Shown in pieces: positions 27,540 to 36,891 of a stretch of 64,000 bases of DNA. Both the position numbers and the translations under genes were made by a program. Within the stretch, counting starts at the first letter, position 1. Each line of letters opens with the position of its first letter. This stretch comes from Taishania sp037189645 (GTDB lineage: Bacteria > Bacteroidota > Bacteroidia > Flavobacteriales_D > Crocinitomicaceae), in the NCBI GenBank assembly GCA_037189645.1, contig JBBCIY010000007.1:240481-304480 (forward strand), written 5' to 3'. Below the pieces are notes generated by a model. That model did not search any database. It worked only from the letters and a program-made list of their open reading frames with translations, and was not told where the DNA came from.

Positions 27540-29282
27540 CTAATTTAATGAATAATACGTAGCAAATTTAATCCTGAATATTTTTAAGGGAGAATCTATC
27601 CTGTTGAGTACAATTTTGAGTTTCTTCGCCTGCTCTTGCCCTTCCGGGATCGGAAATCTGTATACAAAACCATCATCGTATGTATCGATGAAAATCCTTG
27701 ACTGGTTGTACAGGATGTTGTTTCCGAGGGAGTCCATCAGCCAGAAATCCGCGAATTCATTATCCGCTTCCCGGTCCAGCTCAAAGGTTATTTCTCCAAA
27801 CCCGGAAAGCGAATCAATGACGGGAATATCAAACAGAGGCAATTCAACTGACTGGACCGGTTCTGTCGTTTTCCATTCTTCACAGAGCAGGGTATCGTTC
27901 TGAAGGTCTCCTACTTCCAGCTTTTTTCTCCAGAAATACCAGCTGTATTTTTCATTCGTATTCAGGAATACTTTCCAATACATTTCCCTGGTCGTTCCAT
28001 CCCAGGGGATGATCGCGCGCTGATACTGGAAGATCTGTACCTGCATCACCACAGCCAGGACCGGAAAGAAGGCCGCCAGCAGCCACTTCCCGGTTTTCAT
28101 CTTTTCCGAAAAAACGGGAACGAACAACAGGATGAATACAGCATAAAAATCGATCATCGGCCGCTGCCCGATGCTCCCTCCGTAAGACCAGGCATGCCAG
28201 GAAGACAGCACATAAACCAGTATGGTAAACGAGAGGATAAAAGCAATGGCATGGTAATATTTTTTCTGGTATATCCAGTAAATGATTCCTGTCACAAATA
28301 CCAACAACCACCAGGGCGTCCACAGGAAAAAACCTTTCCAATAACTGAAAAGAAACCGGAAAAATGCAGGATTCGTAAAATTAAAGCCTTCATCCCCGTA
28401 GTTGTAGTTCAGCGGGTTTCCCGTCTGCAGAAAAGAAACATACAACTGGAGGGAAAACAGAAGGCACAGCAACACTGATCCGATCAGCAGCGGTATAAGG
28501 TGTTTCTGAAAAATCAGCCTGACCTGCTGGATGTACGCTCCAAAGCTCTCGACCAGGAGGGGTGTGAAGATTAAAACCAGGACATTGACCGGCCTCACAA
28601 TCACAATGAATCCCAGTGCAATCAGTGAAACAACGAGGTATCCAGGCCGGCCGGAAAGAAAATATTTCCTGACGACATACAGAAACCAGCTGACCAGGAA
28701 AAAGGAATAAACATGGCTGTATGCAGAATCATACATCGTATAGTTGAGGAGTGGAGTGGCAAACAGCGTAGCCAGCTGAATGAAAAAGATCCACCAGCCG
28801 TTGACGTGATAAGTCTGCAGAAGCAAACGAATAAAGACAAGGCCCAGAAACAAATAAAAGATCCCGGCATATAGCATTCCCTTCTGATAAGTCAATGAAA
28901 AGCCGTCCGGAGGATGAGCACTGTTCTCACCGGAAGCGATGGCATGGGCAACCAGGAAGAACGGCGCCTGCAGTACGGCCGTTCCGACAAAATATTTATT
29001 GATCCGCTGGCCGTTATCCAGCTGGCTGTAGATTAATTTGTTGTGCTCTGCCTCGTAAAACTCCGTCTGAAGCGTATCGATGTACGAAAAATGCAGATCG
29101 TTGTAGATAAAAAGAGCCGGTAAATATTCATAATATCCCCGGCCATCCGAACTGATGAAAACTTCTTTCCTGTCGGTATTTTTCTTATAGAGAAAATTAT
29201 TGTATACAAATAATAAGATCAGTAGTATAATAATTTCCCTATAAAACCCGGCTTTACTCAACTTCATCAAAAAATATTTCAT
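27540..29282 (-). CDS. GT-C-like polytopic membrane glycosyltransferase (580 aa)
   Basis: The N-terminus has a hydrophobic helix (EIIILLILLFVYNNFLY) followed by an extracytoplasmic loop with KEVFISSDGRGYYEYLPALFIYNDLHF, containing an Asp in the first loop as expected for GT-C enzymes. About eleven membrane helices follow up to about residue 410, and then a soluble C-terminal domain of about 150 residues rich in beta strands (SVELPLFDIPVIDSL, GEITFELDREADNE). GT-C proteins transfer sugars from polyprenyl-phosphate donors. It lies between the GT2 gene (18 bases) and another GT-C-like gene (43 bases). The acceptor is unknown. Confidence 0.75.
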   Translation of the reverse strand: MKYFLMKLSKAGFYREIIILLILLFVYNNFLYKKNTDRKEVFISSDGRGYYEYLPALFIYNDLHFSYIDTLQTEFYEAEHNKLIYSQLDNGQRINKYFVGTAVLQAPFFLVAHAIASGENSAHPPDGFSLTYQKGMLYAGIFYLFLGLVFIRLLLQTYHVNGWWIFFIQLATLFATPLLNYTMYDSAYSHVYSFFLVSWFLYVVRKYFLSGRPGYLVVSLIALGFIVIVRPVNVLVLIFTPLLVESFGAYIQQVRLIFQKHLIPLLIGSVLLCLLFSLQLYVSFLQTGNPLNYNYGDEGFNFTNPAFFRFLFSYWKGFFLWTPWWLLVFVTGIIYWIYQKKYYHAIAFILSFTILVYVLSSWHAWSYGGSIGQRPMIDFYAVFILLFVPVFSEKMKTGKWLLAAFFPVLAVVMQVQIFQYQRAIIPWDGTTREMYWKVFLNTNEKYSWYFWRKKLEVGDLQNDTLLCEEWKTTEPVQSVELPLFDIPVIDSLSGFGEITFELDREADNEFADFWLMDSLGNNILYNQSRIFIDTYDDGFVYRFPIPEGQEQAKKLKIVLNRIDSPLKIFRIKFATYYSLN

Positions 29283-29325
29283 TGATTATAAACTTATAAC
29301 AAACAATTTACACGTTGTATTAAAT

Positions 29326-31098
29326 CTAAAATTCACAAATGGGATGAAATGATACTACTGTTAAGCTGCTTTTCATTATTTCGACCTTGTTCTCAACTCT
29401 ATGCGGATTCCAAAAGTATAATTTTACGCGATCATTCTGCTGAACCGGGAAGGTTATTTTTAAATCTTCTCCTTTCTTCACAGGAACACTGCTCCAGGTT
29501 TGCCCGTCATTTACATCACAATTTAAAAAACCTCCATCATTTTCTGCCCTGAATGTTATTTCAAAAAACGAAACATTCTCCTCAATGACCCGGTTTATAA
29601 TATCAGTAAATTCCTGCTTCGGCTTTATTACGAAATCAGATTTACTCAATCTGATCTGCTTATTGGTGGGGGCATTGGTTTTCTGCTGCTTGTCCAGAGG
29701 TATTTTCTGATAAATTTTTACATTCCACCTTTCTCCATGATAGCTTGCTCCGGGCTGAGCAGGTAAAAATTCATTGACAAGCACCAATTCTTTTGCTGCT
29801 TCCAGAGCGGACAAAGGAAGTCCCATTTCAGCAGGTCCGAAATGGCTGTCTCTTACGATAAAATCACCGTACCGGATTTCCGAAAAATCTTCCTCATTTC
29901 CCTGATACACTCTGTGCTCATAAACAGTATCCCTGCGCAGGGGATTGATTCCTAAATTAAATGCGAACAGGGGATGGTAATAAAAAACCTTTGATGTTTT
30001 GCTTTTGTACTTACTGATATAATCTGACGCCTGGATAATGCTTCGATCGAGCCCTATATTTTGAGTAACCCTGAACAAACTGCTGTTAAAATAAAAACAG
30101 GCAGTTATAAATGTAACAATATACGAGTACCTAATCCATCTGCTCTGAAAATTCAGCTGCTGAATCAAATAAGCCAGGCAAACAATCAGTATTGGTAACC
30201 CTATTGTCAGGACACGGGTTAAACCCAGTGAGCCTTTTAATCCATAAGCCCAAAAAACTGTATGAACAAACAAAATGCCGAAAAACGTCACAAATCCGAA
30301 CAGCAGGAAATCAATTCTTAATGAATTGAATCGTTTTTTTGTGATCAGTACAATCAACGAGATGCAACCCGCAACCAGCATGAGCAAACCAATTGCGCCA
30401 AGGTACTGCTGCTTTAAGTTCCAGAAATGACTCCAGCCGCCTTTCCCGTATATAGAGGATGCCGGGTATGGATCCTGGTTTAAATACCAGAAAAAGTCTC
30501 CGAAAGCAACTAAACCTATAACAGCATAAATGACAAATCCTGAAAAGAGAAAAGGGATTGTTTTATACTGTTTGTTATATATTAAAATGATAAGTCCTAA
30601 AATAATAACCAGCTGTCCTTCACTCCGGCAAAACGGAAGAATCGACACGCAGAGAGCCATCCAGAGCCATTTTTTCCTGACCAGAAAGTATCCGCTCAGT
30701 AAAATCATAAATCCGGCCAGGACTTCTGTAAGTCCACTCAGAATAGTTGATGTATAATCGTATGAATAGAGTAAAGCAATGGGCACCAGCGCCTGTAGTA
30801 ATGCTGATACCTGAAGCGCCCTTAAGCTTAAAAAGCCGATCCATGCAGTCAGAATGAAGATCAAAAGGTTCAGAACAATAATTCCTTTAAATCCAGCTAT
30901 TGAAAAAGGACTTGCTAAGAGGGTGAAAAACGGCTTTCCCCAATGATCCAGATACATTACTGGTTGTTCAAGCGAATAATCTGCTATAAAGAAATGAGTA
31001 AGTCCGTCTCCATCAAGAGGAATTTCAATCAGCAATAGTTGTTTTATCAGAAAACAAACACAACCTACCAATATGCAATAGGGAAGAACTCTTTTCAT
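29326..31098 (-). CDS. GT-C-like polytopic membrane glycosyltransferase (590 aa)
   Basis: The protein has about twelve predicted helices over residues 5-350, with an early loop containing IEIPLDGDGLTHFFIADYSLEQPV (acidic pair in the first extracytoplasmic loop, as in GT39-like enzymes), and then a long soluble part. The C-terminal section (about 480-590) is beta-rich and ends with DRVKLYFWNPHRVENKVEIM, matching the end of the 31820-33637 protein (YLWNP...VELF). It lies 45 bases downstream of scoB. The coding sequence looks more AT-rich than scoB and the 605-residue GT-C gene. The function as a glycosyltransferase is inferred from topology and neighbours. Confidence 0.7.
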   Translation of the reverse strand: MKRVLPYCILVGCVCFLIKQLLLIEIPLDGDGLTHFFIADYSLEQPVMYLDHWGKPFFTLLASPFSIAGFKGIIVLNLLIFILTAWIGFLSLRALQVSALLQALVPIALLYSYDYTSTILSGLTEVLAGFMILLSGYFLVRKKWLWMALCVSILPFCRSEGQLVIILGLIILIYNKQYKTIPFLFSGFVIYAVIGLVAFGDFFWYLNQDPYPASSIYGKGGWSHFWNLKQQYLGAIGLLMLVAGCISLIVLITKKRFNSLRIDFLLFGFVTFFGILFVHTVFWAYGLKGSLGLTRVLTIGLPILIVCLAYLIQQLNFQSRWIRYSYIVTFITACFYFNSSLFRVTQNIGLDRSIIQASDYISKYKSKTSKVFYYHPLFAFNLGINPLRRDTVYEHRVYQGNEEDFSEIRYGDFIVRDSHFGPAEMGLPLSALEAAKELVLVNEFLPAQPGASYHGERWNVKIYQKIPLDKQQKTNAPTNKQIRLSKSDFVIKPKQEFTDIINRVIEENVSFFEITFRAENDGGFLNCDVNDGQTWSSVPVKKGEDLKITFPVQQNDRVKLYFWNPHRVENKVEIMKSSLTVVSFHPICEF

Positions 31099-31143
31099 CC
31101 AGGCGTTTTAAGAGTTTGGTATTAACAGGAACGGTAAACGAAA

Positions 31144-31803
31144 TTAGTGTAATTTCATCTCCGGAACAACATCCGGAACAACCAGTTCTCCTTCTGTTTT
31201 TGAAATGATCTCTTCCACTGATACGCCCGGAGCACGCTCCAGCAAATGGAATTTTCCTTCTTTGATTTCCAGCACGGCCAATTCCGTAACGACTTTTTTT
31301 ACACATCCGACCCCGGTTAACGGCAGTGTACATGCTTTCAGCAGCTTTGATTCCCCCTCTTTATTGGAGTGCATCATCGCAACAATGATATTTTCTGCAG
31401 AAGCAACAAGGTCCATTGCTCCCCCCATTCCTTTCACCATTTTACCCGGAATTTTCCAGTTGGCGATATCTCCGTTCTGGGAAACTTCCATTGCTCCCAG
31501 CACCGTAAGCTGCACATGTTGCCCGCGGATCATCCCGAAAGATGTCGCCGAATCAAAATAGACGGCTCCTTTTCTTGCCGTGATAGTCTGCTTCCCTGCA
31601 TTGATCAGATCGGCGTCTTCTTCTCCCTCAAACGGAAACGGCCCCATTCCCAGGATCCCGTTTTCCGATTGGAACTCTACTTCAATTCCCTCCGGAATGT
31701 AATTTGCAACCAATGTCGGAATACCGATCCCGAGGTTTACATACCAGCCATCTCTCAATTCCTGTGCAATGCGTTTTGCAATTCCGTTTTTATCTAGTGC
31801 CAT
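31144..31803 (-). CDS. scoB: Succinyl-CoA:3-ketoacid CoA-transferase subunit B
   Basis: At about 219 residues this is the beta subunit of a class I CoA transferase: DGWYVNLGIGIPTLVANYIPEG, then the catalytic Glu in FQSENGILGMGPFP, SFGMIRGQHVQLTVLGAMEVS and GKMVKGMGGAMDLV. The enzyme moves CoA from succinyl-CoA to acetoacetate. I start at ATG 31803 (MALDKNGIAKRIAQEL), as in other family members; a frame extension to 31833 adds unlikely residues. Unusually, it is separated from scoA by a complete membrane protein gene, whose stop lies 16 bases upstream of this start. Confidence 0.93.
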   Translation of the reverse strand: MALDKNGIAKRIAQELRDGWYVNLGIGIPTLVANYIPEGIEVEFQSENGILGMGPFPFEGEEDADLINAGKQTITARKGAVYFDSATSFGMIRGQHVQLTVLGAMEVSQNGDIANWKIPGKMVKGMGGAMDLVASAENIIVAMMHSNKEGESKLLKACTLPLTGVGCVKKVVTELAVLEIKEGKFHLLERAPGVSVEEIISKTEGELVVPDVVPEMKLH

Positions 31804-31819
31804 ACTACAAAGTAAATAA

Positions 31820-33637
31820 TTATTCCAACACAAACAACTCCACTTTCCCGTTTTGAATTAAAAAAGTAGTGTTTTTCGGGTTCCAAAGATACACAACAAT
31901 GTACGCTGTCTTTTCATTGATGAAGGGGATTACCTTCCCCTGGTTCAGGTTGCCGGGCTGGTTATCCCACTTCTTCTTCAACCAGTTCAGGTTGATGCTT
32001 TCCTGTGAAAGCTCATTACCGTCCGCGTCTTTCTGCGAAATGACCACTGCAGCCACAAATGGAGCATGATGGGCGTCAATGGTCGCTTTGATCCCGGCAA
32101 ATAACGGTCTTCCTTTGAGTGAGTCCGGGACCGGGAAGCTCAGCAGGTCAAAAAATTCATTGCCGGAATGGTTCCAGTTTGTCACCGAATCTGCCCTGGC
32201 GACAAGAAAATGAGACAAATCCTTTTTCCGCTGATACAGATACAGGTTGTTGACAGCCTCCTTATTCCGGGCAGCATATAATGTATGAAAATTATCCGGC
32301 AGCGGCCATTTGGTATCTACAACCTGGAAATCACACAAGGTATCAACAAAGCTGGATACCAGCATTTCACTTTGCTTTCCTCCTGCCTGGTAGTTCATAT
32401 AGCTCCAGCAAAGCCGCTGCATCTGGTAGCCTCCGACCGTAACCGGGTACCCTTTTACGGATGATTGCGCACCGGAAACGCTGTCAAAAAATGCTTTCGG
32501 CGGGTTTTCCTCCATCGGAAACGTCGTTGTGGAAGTATTTACTTTCAACAAAAACTGGACGGGAAAAAAGAAAAGCGGAAGAGCCAATAAAGCATAGTGT
32601 CTTTGGTTGATTTTTTCAGCATCATTTACCAGGAACGCAATGGAACCGACCAGGAACGGAAACAGGTAAACCGCCGCCCTGTCTTCCGGGAAATTGACAC
32701 CAAGCACATAGCGCAACGCAAAAACAGAAACAACCGAACCGGTCAGCAACCATCCGAAAATAAAAGACGGATAGTGCAGCACGACCGTTTTTACATGCTT
32801 CACTTTCAGTAAAATGACTGTAAAACCGATCAGCAATACGAGCAACAGACCTGTATACAGGAATGCCATCCATGGGGCGTAATATCCTGTAAAATACAGC
32901 GACAATGAATTTCCCGTGTAGTCCCAGAACGAAGACATTCCTCCATAATACAACGCACCTCCTTTTTTCAGCGCAAAGCTGAACCACACCAAGGGAACGA
33001 ATAAGAGCAGAGCCAGAACCACAGACACGAAGGCCGTTTTCCGGGAATATTCTTTTCCTGACAAAAAAACAATGAAAGCATAGGAAATCAGCAGGAATGA
33101 CGGAATCAGCAGGGTAAGATTGGAAGAAGTAGCAAGGAAGCAAGTCAGAATAATCCCGGGCAACACGATCGTTTTCCGGTTCTTGAGAAATTGCAGTAAA
33201 AGCCAGACAGCAAACAACAGCAATGCCATTGAGATGCCGTACCCCCGGGTCTGCCCGAAAAACTCAAATAAATAATGGGACATGACAAGCGACAGGAAAA
33301 ATCCCCAGCGCACAAGACCGTGTTTCAAATAGCGGGCAACACCCCACGACGACCAGAAAAACAGCACAAAGGAGACTACATTCGGCAAGCGGATCATCCA
33401 CGGATCATCTCCCAGTATCCGGTAAGAAAGATGCGATAAAAATGAATTCAATACATGGTTGTTCGCATCCCAGTGCGCATGAGGAGGAAGAAAATTCCCG
33501 GTCTGGATATAAAAATAAAACGTCGCTACCTCATCGTGCTGAATCGGCAACCAGACAGACCGCATTACCAGGTAGACAAACAATGCAGTAAAAAGTATCC
33601 ATACAAAGTAACCCTGGTATTTTGCCTTATCGATCAC
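31820..33637 (-). CDS. GT-C-like membrane protein inserted between scoA and scoB (605 aa)
   Basis: Translation starts at a GTG (33635-33637) that overlaps the scoA stop codon by 4 bases (GTGA), so it is coupled to scoA. The first loop after helix one contains LPIQHDEVATFYFYIQTGNFLPPHAHWDANNHVLNSF, with an HDE acidic motif typical of GT-C mannosyl- or arabinosyltransferase-like proteins. About eleven helices follow up to residue 350, and then a soluble C-terminal region of about 220 residues. Its last part (KTAYIVVYLWNPKNTTFLIQNGKVELF) resembles the end of the 29326 protein. No metabolic tie to ketone-body transfer is evident. Confidence 0.75.
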   Translation of the reverse strand: MIDKAKYQGYFVWILFTALFVYLVMRSVWLPIQHDEVATFYFYIQTGNFLPPHAHWDANNHVLNSFLSHLSYRILGDDPWMIRLPNVVSFVLFFWSSWGVARYLKHGLVRWGFFLSLVMSHYLFEFFGQTRGYGISMALLLFAVWLLLQFLKNRKTIVLPGIILTCFLATSSNLTLLIPSFLLISYAFIVFLSGKEYSRKTAFVSVVLALLLFVPLVWFSFALKKGGALYYGGMSSFWDYTGNSLSLYFTGYYAPWMAFLYTGLLLVLLIGFTVILLKVKHVKTVVLHYPSFIFGWLLTGSVVSVFALRYVLGVNFPEDRAAVYLFPFLVGSIAFLVNDAEKINQRHYALLALPLFFFPVQFLLKVNTSTTTFPMEENPPKAFFDSVSGAQSSVKGYPVTVGGYQMQRLCWSYMNYQAGGKQSEMLVSSFVDTLCDFQVVDTKWPLPDNFHTLYAARNKEAVNNLYLYQRKKDLSHFLVARADSVTNWNHSGNEFFDLLSFPVPDSLKGRPLFAGIKATIDAHHAPFVAAVVISQKDADGNELSQESINLNWLKKKWDNQPGNLNQGKVIPFINEKTAYIVVYLWNPKNTTFLIQNGKVELFVLE

Positions 33638-34332
33638 TCTTTTTTCCGGGTTGTACGCTGTTCGATCCGTTTCTCAAATTTTTCTCCCTGGAAAATCCGC
33701 TGAACAAAGATCCCCGGTGTGTGGATGAAATTCGGGTCCAATTCACCAGCAGGTACCAGCTCTTCCACTTCCGCAATCGTGATCTTTCCCGCCATTGCCA
33801 TCATCGGGTTAAAATTGCGCGCAGTAGCTTTAAAGACCAGGTTTCCTTCCGTATCTCCTTTCCATGCTTTCACGATCGCGAAATCAGCGGTAAGCGCTTC
33901 TTCTAAAATATGCGGTTTCCCGTTGAAAACACGGACCTCTTTCCCTTCCGCAACTTCAGTTCCATATCCGGCAGGTGTAAAAAATGCAGGGATTCCGGCT
34001 CCTCCCGCACGGCAGCGCTCTGCCAGGGTTCCTTGCGGAATCAGCTCTACCTCCAGTTCCCCGGAAAGCATCTGGCGTTCAAATTCAGCATTTTCACCAA
34101 CGTATGAGCTGATCATTTTCCTGATCTGTTTTCCCTGAAGAAGCAATCCCAGTCCAAAGTCGTCCACACCCGCATTATTGGAAATGCACGTCAGGTTCTT
34201 TGTTCCCATCTTTACCAGCCGGGCGATTGAATTTTCAGGGATTCCACACAGCCCGAATCCTCCGACCATCAATGTCATCCCATCTTCAATACCTGCCAAG
34301 GCTTCTTCTACATTTTTTACAACTTTATTCAT
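33634..34332 (-). CDS. scoA: Succinyl-CoA:3-ketoacid CoA-transferase subunit A
   Basis: The 232-residue alpha subunit has the CoA-transferase signature VGGFGLCGIPENSIARLV near residue 25, then SNNAGVDDFGLGLLL, SSYVGENAEFERQMLSGELEVELIPQGTLAERCRAGGAGIPAFFTPAGYGT and the closing block DPNFIHTPGIFVQRIF. It forms the enzyme with ScoB, encoded one gene further on. It begins 26 bases after the PBP1A-like gene stops. Confidence 0.94.
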   Translation of the reverse strand: MNKVVKNVEEALAGIEDGMTLMVGGFGLCGIPENSIARLVKMGTKNLTCISNNAGVDDFGLGLLLQGKQIRKMISSYVGENAEFERQMLSGELEVELIPQGTLAERCRAGGAGIPAFFTPAGYGTEVAEGKEVRVFNGKPHILEEALTADFAIVKAWKGDTEGNLVFKATARNFNPMMAMAGKITIAEVEELVPAGELDPNFIHTPGIFVQRIFQGEKFEKRIEQRTTRKKE

Positions 34333-34358
34333 AGCTTTCTAATACCTGTCTGATTTTA

Positions 34359-36845
34359 TCATTTAAACGGATCAAAATTTATGATCCCCGAACTATTGTC
34401 CTCTCCTCCACATGCAAACGCGTTCGGATCGTATGTTTCAGGAACGGCAAAGTCACTTTGTGTCAGATTGATGTTCTTGTCTTTATAGACTTTCTGCATA
34501 TAGTACCCGAAGATCGGAAGCGCCATTCTTGCTCCCTGCCCCCATTCCATTGATTGGAAACGTACTTGTTTGTCTTCTGCTCCTACCCAGACACCTGTCA
34601 CCAGGTCGGGAGTCAGCCCCATGTACCAGCCATCGGCATTTCCCTGCGTTGTACCTGTTTTTCCAGCCATCGGTGCTGTTAACCCACCCCACGGCCTGCC
34701 GGAACGGAGCGAACCTCCCGTACCGCCATTTACAACCCCTTTCATCATCTTTAATGTTTCGTATGCCACATTCTCGTTCATCACTTCTTTGGAATAACCT
34801 TCCTCGCTGTAGATGACATTTCCGTTCCGGTCTTCGATCCTTAAAACCGAAACAGGCCGGTTGTAAATCCCATTGTTGGCCCACATTGCCTGTGCTCCTG
34901 TTATCTCAAACAACGACAAATCCATAATCCCCAAACACATGGAAGGCACTTCATCTTCCGGGCGCAGGTGGATGTCCAGGTCTTTCAAGAGCTTGGAAAT
35001 CGTTTTCGGACCCGCATAACCTCCCATCATTGACATCACGGCAACAGTACCCGGGTTGTTGGATTGCTGCAAGGCATACGCGACCGTCTTTCCTCCCGGC
35101 GCATTTCCTGCAGGGCACCATTTACCCGTTATCCTTCCATGCCCGTCCTCCAGGTCTACACAATAAGACATGTCCTGAAAGATCGTACACGGCTTCACTA
35201 CTCCCATCGCTAAAGCGGTTCCATAAACGAATGGCTTGATCGTCGATCCGACCTGCCGTTTTCCCTGCCGCACATGGTCATACGCAAAACTGGAAATATC
35301 CGCTCCGCCTACCCATGCTTTGATGAATCCTGATTGCGGCTCAATGGAAATCAGTCCGGCATGTAAGAATCCTTTGTAATAACGAATGGAATCGTTCGGA
35401 GTCATGACAGTGTCTTTCGGGCCATTCCAGGAAAATACGGTCATCGGAACTTTCACATTGAACGAAGCCAGGATCTCTTTTTCGCTTAAGCCTTCTTCTT
35501 TCAGCAATGCATAGCGCTGACTTCCTTTACGGGCCCTGTTCATAATGCTCTCCACCTGTTCATCGGAAATAGCTACGCCATTGTAGCTTTCTGCAAACGG
35601 GAAACGTTTTCTCCGCTTGTTGTTCTTATCAAATTCGGGCTGCAATCCTTCTTTCAGATGGCGGGCTACCGCTTCTTCCGCATAGTGCTGCAAATCTGCA
35701 TTGATCGTCGTATAAATGCGCAGGCCATCCTGGTAGAGGTCGTAAGGAGTGCCGTCTTTTTTCCGGTAGATGTATTCTCCTTTCTCATTTTTTGACTGGA
35801 AAAGCGCCGTTAGCTCTTTTCTCAGTGATTCCCGGTAGTAAGGCGCAATTCCTTCCTTGTGATCAACCACCTGGTAATCGACCATGATCGGTTCGTTCTT
35901 CAGCTGATCGTACTCCTCTCTGGTAATCTTGTGGGTAATCGCCTCATTGCCTTTTTCACTGTTCTTCAGCCACTGCATCAGCACCTGGTTCCTGCGCTGA
36001 TGGATCAACAAACTATCTTTTTCCCTGGCTTCTTTTACCTCCGACTCATTTACCTTGTCCCTGTCGATTCCTTTGCTGGCAGCAATTTTTCCCCGGTAGT
36101 CCTTGACCTGGTAAGATCTTGGATTATACAGGGACGGGTTTTTCACCATCCCGACCAGGCAGGCTGCTTCAGACTTGGTCAGCTCATCCGGCCGTTTATT
36201 GAAATAAACTTTTGCAGCATTCTCTATCCCGACGGCATTGTACAGGAAATCAAACTGGTTCAGGTACATCGTAATGATCTCCTCTTTTGTGAACCGCTTT
36301 TCCAAACGTACAGCAATAATGTTTTCCTGGGCTTTTTCATCAATACGCCGCAACAGCATGTTACCGCTTCTCTTAATCTCTTCTCCTGCCAGGCGTGCCT
36401 GCTTCTCACGTTCACGATTTTGCAGGGTAAACAATAACTTTGCCAGCTGTTGAGTGATCGTAGAGGCTCCTCCTTTGCTTCCCATGTTCACAACGGCACG
36501 GGTCAGACCATAAAAATCGACACCGGAGTGGCTCATGTAGCGTTCGTCTTCCGTTGCGATCAGCGCGTTGGTAACAAACGGAGAAATTTCCTTGTAGCTG
36601 ACAGTCGTCCGGTTGACCTGCCAATATCTTCCCAGCTCGGTCTTCGCATCATCGGCATATACAATTGAAGCCAGCATTTCCGGCGGATTGTCCAGCATCT
36701 CTACAGATGGCAGCTCATCCTCGGACTGAAAAAGCAAAAGAGCAGCTATGATGAAAACCGGGGACAATCCTCCGATCCAAAGCAATGTGTACAGTCGTTT
36801 GGTTGTTTTGTCGCTGAAACGTTCAGAATCTTTTTTTGCTGACAT
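34359..36845 (-). CDS. Class A penicillin-binding protein (PBP1A-like transglycosylase/transpeptidase)
   Basis: I chose ATG 36845 (MSAKKDSERFSDKTTKRLYTLL), because the longer frame to 36908 overlaps the preceding gene; this gives 828 residues. A cytoplasmic tail and one membrane helix (about 20-40) lead into a GT51 domain (TEDERYMSHSGVDFYGLTRA with catalytic Glu; GASTITQQLAKLL) and then a transpeptidase domain. The latter carries Ser534 in GSTIKPF (SxxK), SNN (SxN) and KTGTT (KTG). It polymerises and crosslinks peptidoglycan at the inner membrane. It lies in the leftward unit between the VAT-1-like reductase and scoA. Confidence 0.94.
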   Translation of the reverse strand: MSAKKDSERFSDKTTKRLYTLLWIGGLSPVFIIAALLLFQSEDELPSVEMLDNPPEMLASIVYADDAKTELGRYWQVNRTTVSYKEISPFVTNALIATEDERYMSHSGVDFYGLTRAVVNMGSKGGASTITQQLAKLLFTLQNREREKQARLAGEEIKRSGNMLLRRIDEKAQENIIAVRLEKRFTKEEIITMYLNQFDFLYNAVGIENAAKVYFNKRPDELTKSEAACLVGMVKNPSLYNPRSYQVKDYRGKIAASKGIDRDKVNESEVKEAREKDSLLIHQRRNQVLMQWLKNSEKGNEAITHKITREEYDQLKNEPIMVDYQVVDHKEGIAPYYRESLRKELTALFQSKNEKGEYIYRKKDGTPYDLYQDGLRIYTTINADLQHYAEEAVARHLKEGLQPEFDKNNKRRKRFPFAESYNGVAISDEQVESIMNRARKGSQRYALLKEEGLSEKEILASFNVKVPMTVFSWNGPKDTVMTPNDSIRYYKGFLHAGLISIEPQSGFIKAWVGGADISSFAYDHVRQGKRQVGSTIKPFVYGTALAMGVVKPCTIFQDMSYCVDLEDGHGRITGKWCPAGNAPGGKTVAYALQQSNNPGTVAVMSMMGGYAGPKTISKLLKDLDIHLRPEDEVPSMCLGIMDLSLFEITGAQAMWANNGIYNRPVSVLRIEDRNGNVIYSEEGYSKEVMNENVAYETLKMMKGVVNGGTGGSLRSGRPWGGLTAPMAGKTGTTQGNADGWYMGLTPDLVTGVWVGAEDKQVRFQSMEWGQGARMALPIFGYYMQKVYKDKNINLTQSDFAVPETYDPNAFACGGEDNSSGIINFDPFK

Positions 36846-36891
36846 AACCTGAATTCTAATTTTGATGTAAAAATAGTGAAAAAAAGATTGC

